Shown one piece after another: positions 1 through 9,109 of a stretch of DNA of 64,000 nucleotides. Below the pieces are notes generated by a model, which was given only the letters and a program-made list of their open reading frames with translations, was not told where the DNA came from and searched no databases. Source of the stretch: Thermoflexus hugenholtzii (GTDB taxonomy: Bacteria; Chloroflexota; Anaerolineae; Thermoflexales; Thermoflexaceae); the NCBI RefSeq assembly GCF_018771565.1, contig NZ_CP076326.1, positions 1,798,001 through 1,862,000 of the forward strand, given 5' to 3'. Every line of letters starts with the position of its first letter. The stretch's first letter is position 1. Made by a program: the position numbers and the translations under genes.

Positions 1-165
1 GCCCTGGCCTCGCTGCTGGACGCCACCGAGGAGGCGGAGATCGAGCGCATCCTGGAAGGCATCCCTGACCCAGTCGGCCTGTTTTATCGCTACAGCCTCC
101 CGGCCTCGCTGCTCCACCGGCGGGCCGGGAACGGCCGGCGCGTCCAGGAAGGGAGGACCCGATGA
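1..165 (+). CDS. Probable [NiFe] hydrogenase small subunit, C-terminal fragment
   Basis: The frame is open from the first base of the window to a TGA at 163-165, which overlaps the ATG of the large-subunit gene by four bases (ATGA), so the two genes are translationally coupled. Only 54 residues are visible. They include a DPVGLFYRYSLPASLL stretch that recalls the C-terminus of group 3 hydrogenase small (delta/MvhG-like) subunits. The call rests mainly on position, because the small subunit normally precedes the large one. No iron-sulfur cysteines lie in this fragment, so another hydrogenase partner subunit is possible. Confidence 0.5.
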   Translation, partial: ALASLLDATEEAEIERILEGIPDPVGLFYRYSLPASLLHRRAGNGRRVQEGRTR

Positions 166-1628
166 GCCGTCGTGAGATCGTGATCGACCCGATCACCCGC
201 CTGGAAGGGCACGGCAAGATCCACATCTTCCTGAACGAAAAAGGGGATGTGGAACGGGCTTACTTCCAGGTCCCGGAGCTGCGGGGCTTCGAGAAGTTCG
301 TGGTCGGCCGTCCCGCCGAGGAGATGCCCCAGATCACCTCCCGGATCTGCGGGGTCTGCCCCACCGCCCATCACATGGCGGCCACCAAAGCCCTGGATGA
401 CCTGTATCAGGTGGAGCCCCCGCCGGCGGCGAAGAAGATCCGCGAGCTGATCTACTGCACCTTCATGGTCGAAGACCATGCCCTGCACTTCTACTTCCTG
501 GGCGGGCCCGATTTCGTCGTCGGCCCGACAGCGCCCCGCGCCGAACGGAACATCCTGGGGGTCCTGGCCCGCGTCGGCCTGGAGATCGGGCGGGAGGTGA
601 TCGGGCTGCGCAAACAGCTGCGCGATCTCATCACCCGGGTGGGCGGCAAGGTCATCCATCCGGTCTTCGGGCTCCCCGGCGGCATCGCCAAAGCCCTTAC
701 CCCGGAGGACCGCGAGGCCTTCCTGGCCGGAGCCGATCGGGCCGTCGAGTTCGCCCTCTTCAGCCTGAAGCTGTTTGAGGACATCGTCCTCAAGAACCCG
801 CAGTATGTGGAATGGATCCGCTCGGAGGCCTACACCCACCGCACCTACTACATGGGCCTGGTGGACGAACGAAACCGGGTGAACTTCTACGACGGATGGC
901 TCCGGGTGGTGGACCCCCAGGGGCGGGAGTTCCTGAAGTTCCCGGCCCGCGACTACCTCCGGCATATCGCCGAGCATGTGGAGCCGTGGAGCTACATCAA
1001 GTTCTGTTACCTCCGGGATGTCGGATGGAAAGGCTTCACCGACGGGCCGGAAAGCGGGATTTACAGCGTGGCCCCGCTGGCGCGCCTGAACGCCGCGGAG
1101 GGCATGGCCACCCCGCGGGCTCAGGAGGCGTATGAGCAGTTCTACGCCACCCTGGGCGGCAAGCCGGTCCACCACACCCTGGCCAACCACTGGGCTCGCC
1201 TCATCGAGCTGCTCTACGCCGCCGAGCGGATGCAGGAGCTGGCGCGCGATCCCGAGATCCTGGACCCGCACGTGCGGAACCTGCCTGCGGCTACCCCCCG
1301 CGAAGGGATCGGGGTGGTGGAAGCGCCCCGCGGCACGCTGATCCACCATTACGAGACCGACGAGCGGGGGATCATCACCCGGGCCAATCTCATCGTCGCC
1401 ACCCAGAACAACGCCGCCCGCATCGCGATGTCTGTCGACAAGGCCGCCCGCTCCGTAATCCGGGGAGGGGTGGTCGACGATGGCCTCCTGAACCTGGTGG
1501 AGATGGCCTTCCGGGCCTATGACCCGTGCCACGGCTGCGCCACCCACGCCCTCCCCGGCCAGATGCCTCTCCTCATCCGGATCTATAACCCGCGCGGAGA
1601 GCTCGTCCGCGAGCTCCGCCGGGATTAA
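162..1628 (+). CDS. [NiFe] hydrogenase large (alpha) subunit, group 3 type
   Basis: This is the catalytic subunit of a cytoplasmic [NiFe] hydrogenase, which interconverts H2 with protons and electrons. Of its 488 residues, both nickel-binding cysteine pairs are present: RICGVC at residues 61-66 and DPCHGC at 454-459. After DPCHGCATH comes a tail of about 26 residues, which is the peptide a maturation protease would be expected to remove. The central region resembles Mvh/Hox-type group 3 enzymes rather than membrane-bound uptake hydrogenases, and there is no Tat signal or membrane segment. The start ATG overlaps the upstream stop by four bases, and a GGGAGG ribosome site lies just before it. 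The electron acceptor cannot be read because the partner subunits lie outside the window. Confidence 0.93.
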   Translation: MSRREIVIDPITRLEGHGKIHIFLNEKGDVERAYFQVPELRGFEKFVVGRPAEEMPQITSRICGVCPTAHHMAATKALDDLYQVEPPPAAKKIRELIYCTFMVEDHALHFYFLGGPDFVVGPTAPRAERNILGVLARVGLEIGREVIGLRKQLRDLITRVGGKVIHPVFGLPGGIAKALTPEDREAFLAGADRAVEFALFSLKLFEDIVLKNPQYVEWIRSEAYTHRTYYMGLVDERNRVNFYDGWLRVVDPQGREFLKFPARDYLRHIAEHVEPWSYIKFCYLRDVGWKGFTDGPESGIYSVAPLARLNAAEGMATPRAQEAYEQFYATLGGKPVHHTLANHWARLIELLYAAERMQELARDPEILDPHVRNLPAATPREGIGVVEAPRGTLIHHYETDERGIITRANLIVATQNNAARIAMSVDKAARSVIRGGVVDDGLLNLVEMAFRAYDPCHGCATHALPGQMPLLIRIYNPRGELVRELRRD

Positions 1629-1657
1629 ACGGGAGGGCGTCCGATTGGGGATGCAAC

Positions 1658-2176
1658 ATGGCGATCCTGATCCTGGGGCTCGGGAACGATCTCCTCGGCG
1701 ATGACCGGATTGGGTTGCTCGCCGCCCGGGCCCTGCGCGACCTCCTGCAGGGCCAGGAAGGGATCGAGATTGTGGAAAGCGAGGGCTCCGGCCTGGCCCT
1801 GCTGGATCTCATGGCCGGCTACGAGCGGGCCATCGTGATCGACGCGATCCAGACCGGACAGGTTCCCCCCGGGACGATCCTGGAATGGACGGTGAGGGAG
1901 CCTCTCCCGGTCCGGGCTCCCTCCCCCCACGCCACAGGCCTCCCCGAGCTTTTGGCTGTTGCCCGGGCGCTTCGGATCCCCTTCCCCGAGGAGATTCGAA
2001 TCTACGCGGTGGAAGTCGCGGACGCCTACACCTTCGGGGGGGAGATCACCCCGGCCGTCCGACAGGCTCTGCCTGAGCTGGTGCGCCGGATTCGAAATCA
2101 GCTCCGGGCCTGGCAAGCCTCTCCGGAGGGGACTCAGGGAGCTGCGCTCTGCTCCCGGGGGGCCAAAATCCGGTAG
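1658..2176 (+). CDS. Hydrogenase maturation protease
   Basis: The product has 172 residues and belongs to the HyaD/HybD/HoxW peptidase family, which trims the C-terminus of the large subunit after nickel insertion. The N-terminal signature GLGNDLLGDD lies at residues 7-16. The expected nickel-sensing carboxylates are D16 and D62 (IVIDAI), and a histidine occurs in PHATGLPE near residue 91. The gene starts 29 bases after the large-subunit stop, so it is almost certainly in the same operon and acts on that subunit. Its last 43 bases overlap the convergent glycosyltransferase gene, and the C-terminal 15 or so residues look non-conserved. Confidence 0.9.
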   Translation: MAILILGLGNDLLGDDRIGLLAARALRDLLQGQEGIEIVESEGSGLALLDLMAGYERAIVIDAIQTGQVPPGTILEWTVREPLPVRAPSPHATGLPELLAVARALRIPFPEEIRIYAVEVADAYTFGGEITPAVRQALPELVRRIRNQLRAWQASPEGTQGAALCSRGAKIR

Positions 2177-3678
2177 AGGAAGCCGTTCACCGGCACGTCG
2201 TCGATGGGCCGGTAGGCCTGGCCGATAGCATCTAACACCGGCTGGGGATAGAACTGGGCCCGCAACACCACCACCCCGAACTGCTGCTCCCGGATCATCC
2301 GGATCAGCGGCTCCGGGTTGAGCTTGCCGTTCTTGTAAAGGTTCAGCAACTGGGTGGGGTTCGTGACCGGTTCCTTATCCGCCCACAGCGCCCACGAGGC
2401 CTCCTCGGTGAGGGCGGGACCCGGCGCATCCCGCACATAGGCCACCACCTTCCAGCCGTTGCGGAGATCCTCCGCCGTGGGCAGATGCCCCAGCTGGGTG
2501 TAGCCCACGCGATCCACATAGCGGACCCCCTCCAGACCCAGCAGCCGGGCGACGGGCCGCGTCAGCGGGTGATCCGTCGGCAGATGGAAGACCAGAGTCG
2601 CCTGGAGGAGCAGCGCGAGAGGGACGGCCAGGTCGGTCACGGCCCGCCCCGTCCATCCCTCCAGACGGCTCAAGAAACGGGCTGCGGCCAGGATGCCCGC
2701 CACCACCGCGGTGATGAAATACGATTCCCCTGCCCCCCATTTGCCCGCCAGGGCCCCGCCGGCCGCCGCGAAGACCGCCCAGACGCTGAACAGCGAGAGC
2801 CGGTCGAAGTAGAGCTCATAAAGGACCAGCGATAACGCCAGGATCAGGACCACCGCATGGAGCCGGAACCACTGGCCATAGAGGAAGAAGGCCTGGCGGT
2901 AGTCATACTCGTTGATGTTGGCCTCGATGATGTGCAACCACCAGTAGCCCTGCGTCGCCCAATTGACCAGGAAGAAGAGGACCAGATTGGCCCCCGCGAA
3001 TCCCAGTGCCCACCCCATCGCCCGACGCGGATCCCGCAGGAAGAGATAGGCCAGGACCGCCAGCACGGTGATCAGCGCATGCTGTTTGGTCCATCCCGCC
3101 GCCATGAGCGCCAGGGAGCCCCAGATCAACGCCCGGCGGTCCGGGAAGCCGTCCGCCCGGGCCAGGGCCAGCACCGCCAGGGTCTCGAACAGCACCATCA
3201 TCATATGGCTGCGGGAGAGCGGGCCGATGTGATAGACGTAATTCGAGGCCAGGACCATCCCTCCCGCCCATCCCGCGAGGGCCCAGCGCCCGGTCCACCG
3301 CCGGACCGCCAGGCCTACCGCCGCCGCCAGGGCCAGGGTCGCCGCCGTCGAGAGCAGCCGCCCGGCGATCAGCCGCGGCCCGAAAATCCACACCAGCGGA
3401 ACGGCCAGCAGATGGAAAAGCGGCGGGTAGTTGGAGGCGTAGAAGGGGTAAGATTCGATGTCGCGGTAGGGCCACTGCCCCCGGGCGAAGTAGATGGCGT
3501 CCAGGAGCTCGAAGCCCTCCCCCTGATCGTAATCGAAGGGGAAGCGGAAAAGGGCTGCGGCGTAGATCCCGAAGATCAGCGCATAGGCCAGGTAGGCGAG
3601 CAGGACCGCGGCCCACAGCCCATAGGCGATGGCTCGGAGAGGACGCGACGGCAGACCGGTCATCGTTGCTGCGCTCAT
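2134..3678 (-). CDS. Glycosyltransferase family 39-like integral membrane protein
   Basis: This 514-residue protein has about 10-12 hydrophobic segments. It begins with a membrane helix (residues 16-45) followed by an acidic DYDQGEG loop at residues 49-55. The acidic first loop, the YPPLFHLL stretch and the multi-helix body are typical of GT-C fold enzymes (GT39/ArnT/PMT-like), which transfer a sugar from a polyprenyl-phosphate donor to an acceptor on the outer face of the membrane. The acceptor is unknown. The ribosome site for the chosen ATG is weak, and an internal ATG at residue 6 is an alternative. The gene is the last of a minus-strand group and converges on the hydrogenase operon. Confidence 0.72.
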   Translation of the reverse strand: MSAATMTGLPSRPLRAIAYGLWAAVLLAYLAYALIFGIYAAALFRFPFDYDQGEGFELLDAIYFARGQWPYRDIESYPFYASNYPPLFHLLAVPLVWIFGPRLIAGRLLSTAATLALAAAVGLAVRRWTGRWALAGWAGGMVLASNYVYHIGPLSRSHMMMVLFETLAVLALARADGFPDRRALIWGSLALMAAGWTKQHALITVLAVLAYLFLRDPRRAMGWALGFAGANLVLFFLVNWATQGYWWLHIIEANINEYDYRQAFFLYGQWFRLHAVVLILALSLVLYELYFDRLSLFSVWAVFAAAGGALAGKWGAGESYFITAVVAGILAAARFLSRLEGWTGRAVTDLAVPLALLLQATLVFHLPTDHPLTRPVARLLGLEGVRYVDRVGYTQLGHLPTAEDLRNGWKVVAYVRDAPGPALTEEASWALWADKEPVTNPTQLLNLYKNGKLNPEPLIRMIREQQFGVVVLRAQFYPQPVLDAIGQAYRPIDDVPVNGFLYRILAPREQSAAP

Positions 3679-3702
3679 CCGAGGATGAACGACACCGGAG
3701 GA

Positions 3703-3897
3703 TCAGGCCGGCCGGCCATCCCACACGAGCAGAGGGAGGGCGAGGACCGCCAGGATCACCGCCACCGCCAGGGCCGCCTGCTGGAGCGGCCCCCATTCCG
3801 GCGAACGTCCCATCCGCATGGCCTGGATCAGCACCTGCGACCCGGCCAGCGCCAGAGCCCCCAGCAGCATCAGCACCCCTACTCCCCGCTTGCTCAT
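3703..3897 (-). CDS. Small two-helix membrane protein, unknown function
   Basis: The 64-residue product has two hydrophobic helices (about residues 7-25 and 40-58) separated by a short polar loop. Its ATG overlaps the stop of the LysM lipoprotein gene by four bases, which indicates translational coupling and makes it a real gene despite its size. It lies 24 bases before the glycosyltransferase start, so the three genes probably form one operon. No family was recognised. Confidence 0.6.
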   Translation of the reverse strand: MSKRGVGVLMLLGALALAGSQVLIQAMRMGRSPEWGPLQQAALAVAVILAVLALPLLVWDGRPA

Positions 3898-4856
3898 CGC
3901 TGTCCCTCCGCAAACACCCGGAAGGAACGAACGTCCGTGACGGGGAACCGCGCCTCAAAGTCCCGCGCCGCCCCGGGCGAGGTGGGCTCCTGGGAGAAGA
4001 CCACCTGGCGGAAGCCGAGCAGGCGATCCTGGCCATCGTAGAAGGCTACGACCACGTTGATCCGGCGCAGCGGAGCGGCGTCGGCGTTGCGCGCCTGGCC
4101 GCGGACCACGAAATCGGTCCCCTCCTCGCCCCCCTGGGCGCGGAGCACTTCCACGGGCCCGTAGCGCTGGCCGGGCTCCCGGGTCGGCTCGGCGCGGACC
4201 ACCCGAGCCTCGGCCCGGGCGTAGCCAGCCGGGACGGTGGCGAAGACCAGGGCGAAGGGGGAGCGCCCGCCTGAGGCCAGGATCTCCAGGGCCGTCCCGG
4301 CGATCCCAGCTTCCAGCTCCCGACCTTCCCCGTCCCGGAGCACGATTTGCACCTGAACGTTCTGCATCGGATGGGGCTGGGGGTTGATCACCTCCCCCAC
4401 GCAGCTCAGGCTGCCCAGGGCGCTGGCCGTGCAGCGGAACCCTTGCACCAGCAGCGGCATCGGCGTAGGAGTGGGCAGGCGGGGGCTCTCCTCTCCTCCC
4501 CCACCGGGCGCTGGGATCACCAGCTGCTGCCCCACCTGCAGCAGCGTCGGATCCGTGATCCCGTTGGCTTCCTGAAGGGCCGACACCGACACCCCATACT
4601 TCAGGGCGATCCCATACAGCGTGTCCCCGGGCTGCACCACGTAGATGATCGGCGTCGGACTGGGGGTGGGCGTCGGGATCGGCGTGGCGGTGGGCACCCG
4701 CACCACCACCGGCGTGGCCGTGGGGATCCCGGTTTGAACGTCCGGGGACGCCCGGGTCGGCGTCGGCCGCTCCGAGACCACCCGGCCGCAACCGGTCCAC
4801 AAGAGGAACACAAACGCGGCGCCCCCGAGGATCCACCCTCTCCCACGAGGCATCAT
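3894..4856 (-). CDS. LysM-domain lipoprotein with Pro/Thr stalk
   Basis: The likely start is one of two adjacent ATGs at 4856 and 4853, preceded by GGGAGG. Longer in-frame extensions upstream look like non-coding frame. The 320-residue product has a hydrophobic leader ending near C23 (LLWTGC), a probable lipid attachment site although the residue at -3 is unusual. A threonine/proline stalk covers about residues 31-70 and a single LysM domain residues 71-117 (YVVQPGDTL through QVGQQLVIP), which should bind peptidoglycan or related glycans. The C-terminal half resembles an FxLYD-type beta-sandwich repeated about twice. It is therefore probably a cell-surface protein anchored to membrane and wall. 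Confidence 0.75.
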   Translation of the reverse strand: MMPRGRGWILGGAAFVFLLWTGCGRVVSERPTPTRASPDVQTGIPTATPVVVRVPTATPIPTPTPSPTPIIYVVQPGDTLYGIALKYGVSVSALQEANGITDPTLLQVGQQLVIPAPGGGGEESPRLPTPTPMPLLVQGFRCTASALGSLSCVGEVINPQPHPMQNVQVQIVLRDGEGRELEAGIAGTALEILASGGRSPFALVFATVPAGYARAEARVVRAEPTREPGQRYGPVEVLRAQGGEEGTDFVVRGQARNADAAPLRRINVVVAFYDGQDRLLGFRQVVFSQEPTSPGAARDFEARFPVTDVRSFRVFAEGQR

Positions 4857-4932
4857 TGGAATTGGACCCTCCCAACATCTGGGATCATGGCTCGAATTAT
4901 ACCCTGAGCGTGGAAGCGCCGTGGGGCCCCGC

Positions 4933-6624
4933 TCATTCCGTCTCCGGCTCCGGGGAGGTTTCGAGGCGCTCCTCCGGCACCACCCCCAGCTGGAGCAGGG
5001 CCGTTCGCACGTGAGGCCAGCCGGCCCGCTGCAGGATGACCGCTGTCGGGGAGAGCACGTCCTGCACATAGCGGCGGGCCTCGGTGGCCAGCAGCTGACG
5101 GAGCAGCTCCGGATCGCTGACCTGAAGCACCAGGGCCCACTCCACGCGCGCTTCCGTCCCCCGCGCAGCCCAGCGGGCCAGCGCCTGTCGGAGGGCATCG
5201 GGAGGCGTCAGCTCGTAACGTCGGAAGAAATCCAGGATGCGCTCCGGGCCGATGTGCTGGGATCGGGCGCGAGCCAGGGAACGGGCGGTGATCCGGTAAC
5301 GATACACCTCCCCCGAGGAGATCCAGTCGGCGATGCGGGCCACCTGGAAGCGCTCATACCGCCGGCCCGCCCCCACCTCAATGGTCCCATCCGCCAGCAA
5401 GACGAACCGGGTGTCCCCCTCCGGAGGCGGATCGCCCCGACCCAGGTAGGCGGCCCCGAAGGGCGAGAGGCGGATCCGATCCGGCTCCCCCACTTCCAGG
5501 ACCCCCAGCCAGTGCAGCGGGCCGAGGAGCAGATAGCGAAGGAGCGCCCCTTCCACCCGATCCCAGTGCTCGAAACCTCGCAGATACTCCCCGGTCTCCG
5601 CGTCCCGGATATACCAGGTTGTGAACTCCGCCTCGGTGCGCTGGAACGTGGGGTTCCGGTTCCGGATCTCGTGGATCAGATCCGGGACCGCATACCAGCT
5701 TCCCGGATCCAGCTGGCGGAGCAGCTCCAGGAGCGTCCGGCGGGCCAGCCGGGGGTCGTTCTGCCAGGATCCGGTGGGCTCCGGCCGCAGGGTGGGCACA
5801 TGGAAGAGATCGTTCCACGTCGTATCGTCCCGCCATGCCTCCAGCAGGGCCCGCAGCTGCTCCATCAGCGGGGCCTGCAGCCAGCGGGTGGTCACCTCGG
5901 GGTCCAGACGCAGAGCCTCCCGGCGCACCTGGGTCATCCGCAGGACCCGGGCCAGATGCCAGAGCAGGGACCAGCGCTCCCGATGGGGCCAGCGCAGCTG
6001 CCGGCGCACCGCCGGGAAACGGGACCAGGCTTCCTCCGCGCTCATGGACGCCGCGGGGGCCTCGTTGTGGAGGAAGATCAGCAGCGTGCAGAAGTCATCC
6101 GCCGGCGTCGTGCCGGTCCGCCGGATGCGCGTCGGGGCCGGCGCGGTGGGGATCCGCTCGGAAGGCTCGGGCGGGGGGGACTCCTCCATGGCGGGCAGTC
6201 CGAGCCGCAGCTCATCGGGGAGGAACACCACCTCCTCGAAGCCGGCAGGCAGCTCGGCGAACCCGAAAAAGATCCACCCGCGGAACCAGAGGGCCTCCGC
6301 CGGGCCGGTCGGTCGTTCCCAGAGCCGCTCGCCCTCCAGGCGGGCAGCCCCGACCCGTCGGATCTCCCCGAAGCGCCGCTGGAAAGAGGCGGCGGGCATC
6401 ATCCCGCCCGCCGCGAGCAAGGCCTGTAATGCCGCTCGTTCCTCCTCCCCCAGGCGGGCCCAGTGCGCCGCCTGGCGCTCCGGGTCCATCATCACGGGCA
6501 GCAGGCGGGCGATCAGCGCCTCCCGGGAGAGCTGATCCGGATCCACCTCCCAGAAGCGGGCGATCACCCGGAGATGGGCCCCATCGAGATCGTTCAGGCT
6601 CTGTCGCAGCGAGCGAACCGGCAT
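4933..6624 (-). CDS. Helicase-associated protein with XPB/Ssl2-N-like (Helicase_C_3) domain
   Basis: The product has 563 residues. The last third, from about FVLLADGTIEV to LLQLGVVPEE, follows the pattern of the Helicase_C_3/XPB-Ssl2 N-terminal domain found in Actinobacteria and Chloroflexota: a short beta segment, a YRYRIT strand, a PERILDFFRRYE helix, then a Leu/Arg-rich helical region ending in a V..L..LG.VP motif. No Walker A or DEAD box is present, so it is not an ATPase itself. It may be an accessory factor in DNA repair or transcription; this is inferred from the XPB relationship. The start is supported by GGGAGG seven bases upstream. Confidence 0.55.
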   Translation of the reverse strand: MPVRSLRQSLNDLDGAHLRVIARFWEVDPDQLSREALIARLLPVMMDPERQAAHWARLGEEERAALQALLAAGGMMPAASFQRRFGEIRRVGAARLEGERLWERPTGPAEALWFRGWIFFGFAELPAGFEEVVFLPDELRLGLPAMEESPPPEPSERIPTAPAPTRIRRTGTTPADDFCTLLIFLHNEAPAASMSAEEAWSRFPAVRRQLRWPHRERWSLLWHLARVLRMTQVRREALRLDPEVTTRWLQAPLMEQLRALLEAWRDDTTWNDLFHVPTLRPEPTGSWQNDPRLARRTLLELLRQLDPGSWYAVPDLIHEIRNRNPTFQRTEAEFTTWYIRDAETGEYLRGFEHWDRVEGALLRYLLLGPLHWLGVLEVGEPDRIRLSPFGAAYLGRGDPPPEGDTRFVLLADGTIEVGAGRRYERFQVARIADWISSGEVYRYRITARSLARARSQHIGPERILDFFRRYELTPPDALRQALARWAARGTEARVEWALVLQVSDPELLRQLLATEARRYVQDVLSPTAVILQRAGWPHVRTALLQLGVVPEERLETSPEPETE

Positions 6625-6813
6625 GCGCGTTCCTCCCTGTTCATTTTACCGAAACCTCCAACCGCTCAAGCCGGGATCGGGGAGTTCCGGCCTTCACGGC
6701 GACGGCCAGGCCGTCCGGCCCGAGGGGCCGGCAGATCCGGAACGGACTCGGATCCTCAACGTGCAGGCGGCCAGGCCCTCCACACCTCCAGGGCATCCCC
6801 AAGCATCTCCCTC

Positions 6814-7005
6814 CACAGGAGGGGCTTTCGCCCCCCACCCTTTGTCTTCCAGACGGGAAGGTTCGCGGGGGAAAGCGCTCCCGCAGCCCCGAACCATCCG
6901 CCTTCGAGACGAGAAGGTCGCGGCGAAAGCCGCTCCTACAAAAATCGGCCTTTGCAGGAGGGGCTTCAGCCCCGAACCCCTGCCTTCGATGACCCGAGGC
7001 CACGG
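6814..7005. repeat. Family A REP-like repeat cluster (A1)
   Basis: This intergenic stretch between two divergent gene starts holds several copies of the GTAGGAG-plus-hairpin element. Visible arms include GGAGGGGCTTTCGCCCC, GGCGAAAGCCGCTCCTAC and GCAGGAGGGGCTTCAGCCCC, joined by the CTTCGA(T)GA linker common to all clusters of this family. Two arms face each other in the BIME arrangement. No open frame here looks genuine. Confidence 0.8.
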
Positions 7006-7093
7006 ATTCCCGCAGCGGATGGCCGAAATGAATTTCGGCCTGCAAAGCGACCGATGGCAACGGAAGCGGTTCCGACCCGATCCGGAGAAGCGC

Positions 7094-7122
7094 TTGGCCT
7101 GACCCGGGAAATCGGTTATAGT
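7094..7122 (+). promoter_or_regulatory. Sigma-70-type promoter for the DedA gene
   Basis: TTGGCC at 7094-7099 and TATAGT at 7117-7122 are separated by exactly 17 bases. Transcription would start near 7129, about 50 bases before the DedA ATG. Confidence 0.6.
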
Positions 7123-7176
7123 TCGGAGCGAAAGAGGGATGCCTCTGTATGGATTCGGAAGCAAACAGGAGGCTCG

Positions 7177-7860
7177 ATGGAAGCGCTGGAGCATCAGCTG
7201 GTGCTGTTCCTGGAGAGATTGTTCCAGGGAATGGGTTGGGGCGGCGTCGTGGCGATCATGGCCCTGGAGAGCGCCAACATCCCGATCCCCAGCGAGGTGA
7301 CCATGCCGCTGGCGGGCTGGATGCTGGTTCAGGCCCGCGGCGGGACGTTGCTCCGGGCCGTCCTGGAAGGCGGGTTCTACGGTGGGTTGGGATGCACCCT
7401 GGGCTCCCTGCTCTCCTATGCCCTGGGGTATTACGGCGGGCGGCCCTTCCTGTTCCGATATGGGCGCTACCTGCTGATCCACCCGCGGGATCTGGAGGCC
7501 GCGGATCGCTGGTTCGCCCGCTGGGGGATGTGGGCGACCTTCATCTCCCGTCTGCTGCCCATCGTGCGCACCTTTATCTCCTTCCCGGCCGGCGTCGCCC
7601 GCGTCTCCGTCTTCCCCTTCACCCTCCTCACCTTCACCGGATCGTTCCTCTGGTGCGCCGGCCTGGCTGCGGGAGGCTACATCTTCGGGCAACATTGGGA
7701 GGAGCTGCGCCGCCTCATGCGCCCCTTCGACATCCCCATCGCCCTGGCCCTGCTGGCCGGCTTCGCTTATTACCTCTATCGGCACATCCGCCACGCTCGG
7801 GAAGGTTACGAAGCGCTGCGCCCGGCCCTCCAGGAAGCGGATCCCCCGGGGGAGGAATAA
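7177..7860 (+). CDS. DedA family membrane protein
   Basis: The start is fixed by AGGAGG five bases before the ATG. The 227-residue product has the DedA/SNARE-associated layout: an early re-entrant segment with ESANIPIPSE (residues 31-40), then a second conserved block FISRLLPIVRTFISFPAG (122-139) containing the arginine and proline residues shared by the family. Several membrane helices follow, and the tail is charged and cytoplasmic. Related DedA proteins are implicated in lipid (undecaprenyl phosphate or phospholipid) flipping and membrane homeostasis. The gene has its own promoter and no obvious operon partner. Confidence 0.88.
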   Translation: MEALEHQLVLFLERLFQGMGWGGVVAIMALESANIPIPSEVTMPLAGWMLVQARGGTLLRAVLEGGFYGGLGCTLGSLLSYALGYYGGRPFLFRYGRYLLIHPRDLEAADRWFARWGMWATFISRLLPIVRTFISFPAGVARVSVFPFTLLTFTGSFLWCAGLAAGGYIFGQHWEELRRLMRPFDIPIALALLAGFAYYLYRHIRHAREGYEALRPALQEADPPGEE

Positions 7861-7918
7861 CGCGGATCACGCACCCCCGGGCTCGGAGCAGTTTTTCGTA
7901 AAGCCGGAGGACAAACCC

Positions 7919-7924
7919 TATAAT
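7919..7924 (+). promoter_or_regulatory. Candidate -10 element for the HEAT-repeat gene
   Basis: A perfect TATAAT occurs 145 bases before the HEAT-repeat ATG in an AT-richer patch of the 207-base gap. No good -35 is seen 16-18 bases upstream. Confidence 0.4.
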
Positions 7925-8068
7925 TTTAAGCGCCGATCCGGCGTTTTCGATCCCTTCCGAAGCGGATGCTTCGGCCACAGGAAAGTCCCGTTCGGCGACC
8001 TCCGGGCGGTGGGAGGCCATGGACCCCCGCCCGGGTGAGGGCTTTCAGCAAATTCGGGAGGTTTTCTC

Positions 8069-9109
8069 ATGCCTTCTGTGGAAGCTTTGCTTGCTCATCT
8101 CAAAGATGAAGCCACGCCGCTTTCCATCCCGCGGCTTTACTGGCTTTCGGACCTGAGCGAGGAGGAGCTCGAGCAGGTCGCACGGGTCTGGCTGACGCTG
8201 TCGACGGCGCGGCGGCGGGCCATCATGAGCCATCTGGTGGACATCAGCGAAGAGAACACGGAGGTGGACTTCGGGCGCATCTTCCGCATGGCCCTGAGCG
8301 ACCCGGATCCCGAGGTGCGGGCGCTGGCCATCGACGGGTTGTGGTATGAGGATCAGGACCTCCAGCTGATGCGGCGCTTCTTCGAGCTGTTCGAGAAAGA
8401 TCCATCCGTGGAAGTGCGGGCTCGGGCGGCCATCGGGCTGGGGCGCTATCTCTTCAACGCCTGCATCATGGAACAGATCCCCCTCTCCGCGGTGCGCCCG
8501 GCCATCGAGGCGTTGCGGCAGGCGTTCTACAATCCGGAGGAGCCCCTGGAGGTGCGCCGGCGCGCCCTGGAGGCCCTGGGCAACACCCTGGAGCCGGACC
8601 TCCCGCTGATGATCGCCCGGGCTTATGAGGATCCCGACGAGCGGATGCGGATGAGCGCCGTCTTCGCTATGGGCCGCACCGGCGAGGAGCGTTGGGTGCC
8701 CTATGTGATGGAGGCGCTGCGCAGCCCCAGCCCCGCCATGCGCTATGAGGCGGTGGTAGCCGCCGGCGAGATCGGCATCCGGGAGGCCGTCCCCCTCCTG
8801 GCCCGCCTGATCGAGGAGGGGGACGCGGAGATCCAGGAGGCCGCGATCTGGGCCCTGGGGGAGATCGGCGGCCCGCGAGCCCGGGAGATCCTGGAGGAGC
8901 TGGCCGAAGGAGAGGACGAGGACCTCGCCGCCCTGGCCGAGGAAGCCCTCGAGGAGCTGAACCTGATGGAAGAGGCCGAGACGTTCCTGCCCCTGCTCGA
9001 GATGGACCTGGAGTCCGACGCGGCCGAGGCGGAGGCCTGGCAGGCCCTCTGGGAGGAGGAGGAAGAGGAGGAAGGCGGGGAAGACGATGAGGAGGGGCGA
9101 CGGGATTGA
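8069..9109 (+). CDS. HEAT-repeat protein
   Basis: The 346-residue product is made of repeated paired helices of the HEAT/PBS-lyase type. Recognisable units include DPEVRALAIDGL, SVEVRARAAIGLG, PLEVRRRALEALGN, DERMRMSAVFAMG, SPAMRYEAVVAAGEIG and DAEIQEAAIWALGEIG, covering about residues 70-290. The C-terminus is extremely acidic, with runs of Glu/Asp over the last 30 residues or so. No catalytic motif was seen, so it is probably a protein-protein scaffold. The ATG follows GGGAGG by seven bases. The 3' end overlaps the AEC transporter gene if the upstream start of that gene is used. Confidence 0.85.
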   Translation: MPSVEALLAHLKDEATPLSIPRLYWLSDLSEEELEQVARVWLTLSTARRRAIMSHLVDISEENTEVDFGRIFRMALSDPDPEVRALAIDGLWYEDQDLQLMRRFFELFEKDPSVEVRARAAIGLGRYLFNACIMEQIPLSAVRPAIEALRQAFYNPEEPLEVRRRALEALGNTLEPDLPLMIARAYEDPDERMRMSAVFAMGRTGEERWVPYVMEALRSPSPAMRYEAVVAAGEIGIREAVPLLARLIEEGDAEIQEAAIWALGEIGGPRAREILEELAEGEDEDLAALAEEALEELNLMEEAETFLPLLEMDLESDAAEAEAWQALWEEEEEEEGGEDDEEGRRD

